The position numbers and the translations under genes were made by a program. The notes under the pieces were generated by a model, which worked only from the letters and a program-made list of their open reading frames with translations, was not told where the DNA came from and made no database searches. Positions 62,430-64,000 of a stretch of 64,000 nt of DNA are shown here, in pieces. Position 1 is the stretch's first letter, and each line of letters starts with the position of its first letter. This DNA comes from Oceaniferula flava (GTDB lineage Bacteria > Verrucomicrobiota > Verrucomicrobiia > Verrucomicrobiales > Akkermansiaceae), in the NCBI RefSeq assembly GCF_016811075.1, contig NZ_JAFBGL010000013.1:1-64000 (forward strand). Direction: 5' to 3'.

Positions 62430-62816
62430 CTAGGCCCAATCGGGGAGTTCCAATTTGAACTCAGGCACCTTGGCCAGGACCTTTTTGCCTTCGGCGGTGG
62501 TGCCGAAGAACGATCCACTGGCTACGGCATCATCGCCGATGACGTGGTAGCTGTTGTAGGAAAAATCGTCACCCGGCTCGAGTGCGGGAGTTTGTCCGAC
62601 CACGCCATCACCTTCCACCACGCAGACCTCGCCTTCGCGCTCACGCACCACCCATTTCCGACCGAGGATTCTGACGCGCTCGGTGGATTCGTTGACGATG
62701 GTGATGAAGTAGACGAAGGGGTGAGGTTTGTCCGCAGGAGCATCCAGACTGGGCATGTAGACGATGTCGTCCACACGCACGGTCAATCCTTCCAGCTCTT
62801 GGTATTTCTTAGGCAC
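62430..62816 (-). CDS. apaG: ApaG-domain protein
   Basis: 128 residues if it starts at GTG 62816, chosen because homology begins with PKKYQELEGLTVRVDDIVY and because this lies 31 bp after the def stop; the frame is open further upstream into def. ApaG signature: YFITIVNESTERVRILGRKWVV, GVVGQTPALEPGDDFSYNS and ASGSFFGT. ApaG is a small fibronectin-like domain of uncertain role, linked to metal and Ap4A phenotypes. Exact start uncertain, no Shine-Dalgarno sequence. Confidence 0.8.
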   Translation of the reverse strand: MPKKYQELEGLTVRVDDIVYMPSLDAPADKPHPFVYFITIVNESTERVRILGRKWVVREREGEVCVVEGDGVVGQTPALEPGDDFSYNSYHVIGDDAVASGSFFGTTAEGKKVLAKVPEFKLELPDWA

Positions 62817-62847
62817 AGTGGCAGGGGTGAAAAAAGCTCTTGGGAAA

Positions 62848-63399
62848 TCAGCCTTGATGGGCTGCGAGACGGCGCAGTTTGCGTTTGATACTGACCTTGG
62901 CTGCGGGGCTGATGCGATCGACAAACAAGGTGCCATTGAGGTGGTCCACCTCGTGTTGAATCGCGCGGGCGAACAGGCCGTCGGTTTCCAGCTCCATGAT
63001 GCTGCCATCGAGCAGTTCCAGCTTGGCTTTGACGATGGTTGGGCGGCGCACGTTGGCGCGAATGTCATGGATACTCAGGCAGCCTTCGCTGTCGCTTTCG
63101 CGTGGGCCATCGAGTTCCAGCTCCGGGTTGATGAAGATCAGCGGCATGATGTCCTCCATTTTGGCATCTTCACCGTTCACCTTGAGGAAGGAAACGCAGT
63201 CCGGATCGTGAGAAACATCCACCACCGCCATGCGCAGTTCCTCGCCCACCTGAGGGGCGGCCAGACCGACGCCATTGGCATCCACCATGGTCTCCACCAT
63301 GTCTTCGGCCAGTTTCAAGATCGTCTCATCGACCACTTGAACAGGTTTGCATTTCTTGCGAAGCACAGGGTCTCCGTATTGGGTAATGTCTAAAATCAT
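62848..63399 (-). CDS. def: Peptide deformylase
   Basis: 183 residues. All three metal-site motifs are intact: GVGLAAPQVG, EGCLSI and QHEVDHLNG. Removes the formyl group from nascent proteins. It is followed by apaG and preceded, 11 bp upstream, by an ExbD gene, all on the minus strand. Confidence 0.96.
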   Translation of the reverse strand: MILDITQYGDPVLRKKCKPVQVVDETILKLAEDMVETMVDANGVGLAAPQVGEELRMAVVDVSHDPDCVSFLKVNGEDAKMEDIMPLIFINPELELDGPRESDSEGCLSIHDIRANVRRPTIVKAKLELLDGSIMELETDGLFARAIQHEVDHLNGTLFVDRISPAAKVSIKRKLRRLAAHQG

Positions 63400-63410
63400 A
63401 ATTTGTCAGG

Positions 63411-63848
63411 CTATTGGGTATCGATGGTCGACTCCGGAAGTTTCACCCGTGACGGCACGTCCTTCGGGTTGATTCCTGCGGCGATCAGGGCGTTTTGAAT
63501 TTTAATGAATCCCTCCAACTGCAGCCCCTTGTCGGGCTCAAGTTCAAGTTTTCGGCTGGGGAACTTCTCACGGAACACCTTGAGATAGTCAACCAACATT
63601 TCATCGGGAATGCGGGTGGCATCGAGAGTGATCATGCCCTCGGCGGAGATCGCCAGCACGGCGGCAGGCTCCACCACTTCGGTCGTGGTCTTGGAATCCT
63701 GCACCAGCGCCAGCTCGATATTCATCACCGGGCGTTTGGTTTTGGGGTCAAACTCGACGGCAAAGTAGATCAGCAAAATCGCCAAGATGTCGATCAAGGG
63801 AATGATCGGCACAGGCGGGATTTTACGTTGGATGCGCTGGAACTCCAA
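63411..63848 (-). CDS. ExbD/TolR-type biopolymer transport protein (second locus)
   Basis: 145 residues. One membrane helix (IPLIDILAILLIYFAVEF) with the conserved Asp, then a periplasmic domain (AVLAISAEGMITLDA). The start is 12 bp after the stop of an ExbB-like gene at 63861. This is a second ExbB/ExbD system distinct from the one at 16-18 kb. Confidence 0.9.
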   Translation of the reverse strand: MEFQRIQRKIPPVPIIPLIDILAILLIYFAVEFDPKTKRPVMNIELALVQDSKTTTEVVEPAAVLAISAEGMITLDATRIPDEMLVDYLKVFREKFPSRKLELEPDKGLQLEGFIKIQNALIAAGINPKDVPSRVKLPESTIDTQ

Positions 63849-63860
63849 GGGATCTGACGG

Positions 63861-64000
63861 TTAGCGGTTTTTGAAAAACACATGCTGATGGCAGGCGGAA
63901 GTCACCTTGCCCATCAGAACTTCGAGACGGGCGGCCATCAACTCAATCTTACGGTTGAAGTGGCTGTGGGCGATGACGGTGGGAACGGCCACGGCGAGGC
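63861..64000 (-). CDS. ExbB/TolQ-type proton channel protein (partial, 5' end outside)
   Basis: Only the last 45 codons or so are in the window. They read LAVAVPTVIAHSHFNRKIELMAAR, the typical C-terminal helix region of ExbB/MotA proteins, and end at TAA (63861-63863). The gene continues beyond position 64000. Confidence 0.85.
   Translation of the reverse strand, partial: LAVAVPTVIAHSHFNRKIELMAARLEVLMGKVTSACHQHVFFKNR

Noticed and set aside
1-64000. CRISPR arrays, prophage, insertion sequences with DDE transposases, rRNA operons
   Set aside because: No regularly spaced repeats, phage structural genes, transposase motifs or rRNA sequence were seen; the only mobile element supported is the group II intron.

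Overview
The window looks like the chromosome of a free-living, probably marine Verrucomicrobium, close to Verrucomicrobiales such as Rubritalea or Roseibacillus; this is an inference from gene content. The clues are five PEP-CTERM surface proteins with VPEPSS...LLRRK tails, a DUF5069 protein, ExbB/ExbD operons with very large TPR proteins, a W-x-P-A-A-W repeat protein, moderately high GC, and start codons that mostly lack a Shine-Dalgarno sequence. No rRNA, CRISPR array, prophage or replication origin was seen. There is one tRNA (Arg, CCG).

Layout. 0.4-4.0 kb: a PhnD/PhnC/PhnE-type oxyanion ABC transporter with a fused double permease. 4.0-10.1 kb (minus strand): gcvT-gcvH-gcvP-DUF5069-rsgA. 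10.1-11.5 kb: selA, divergent from gcvT. 11.6-17.9 kb (minus): ExbB-ExbD-ExbD followed by two secreted TPR proteins. 18.1 kb: tRNA-Arg. 18.3-24.7 kb: housekeeping genes (an rsmA-NUDIX fusion, bcp, pgsA, der), a trypsin-like lipoprotein and a zinc alcohol dehydrogenase.

24.8-28.7 kb is the accessory island. It holds a PEP-CTERM gene remnant, an HNH nuclease fused to a degenerate trypsin-like domain, a group II intron with a broken reverse transcriptase inserted antisense at the 3' end of that gene, and a small orphan gene. Removing the intron restores a 59-bp stem-loop that looks like an integron attC site and gives the HNH gene a different native stop codon. The region may be a tiny integrase-less cassette array.

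28.9-37.5 kb is a coherent polyol (mannitol-like) regulon: OprB-type porin, mannitol-type dehydrogenase, RbsCAB-type ABC importer and PfkB fructokinase, with a divergent GntR-LacI-type regulator. 37.5-40.4 kb: HIT protein, an orphan OppD-like ATPase, metY. 40.8-44.7 kb: four tandem PEP-CTERM genes, three of which share a DNA-level 3' cassette (sorting signal plus terminator). 44.9-50.1 kb: a membrane protein, the repeat protein, a TIGR03915/radical-SAM pair and a CIA30 protein. 50.4-56.2 kb: a cluster resembling light/stress-response loci: fasciclin, a B12-binding MerR photoreceptor-type regulator, a TetR-like protein, an ABC1 kinase and two Rossmann-fold proteins. 56.1-64.0 kb: a membrane protein, sialate O-acetylesterase, recF, yqeY, ispD, a fifth PEP-CTERM gene, apaG, def, and a second ExbD/ExbB pair that runs off the end.

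All family names come from motif recognition by eye; no database search was run.
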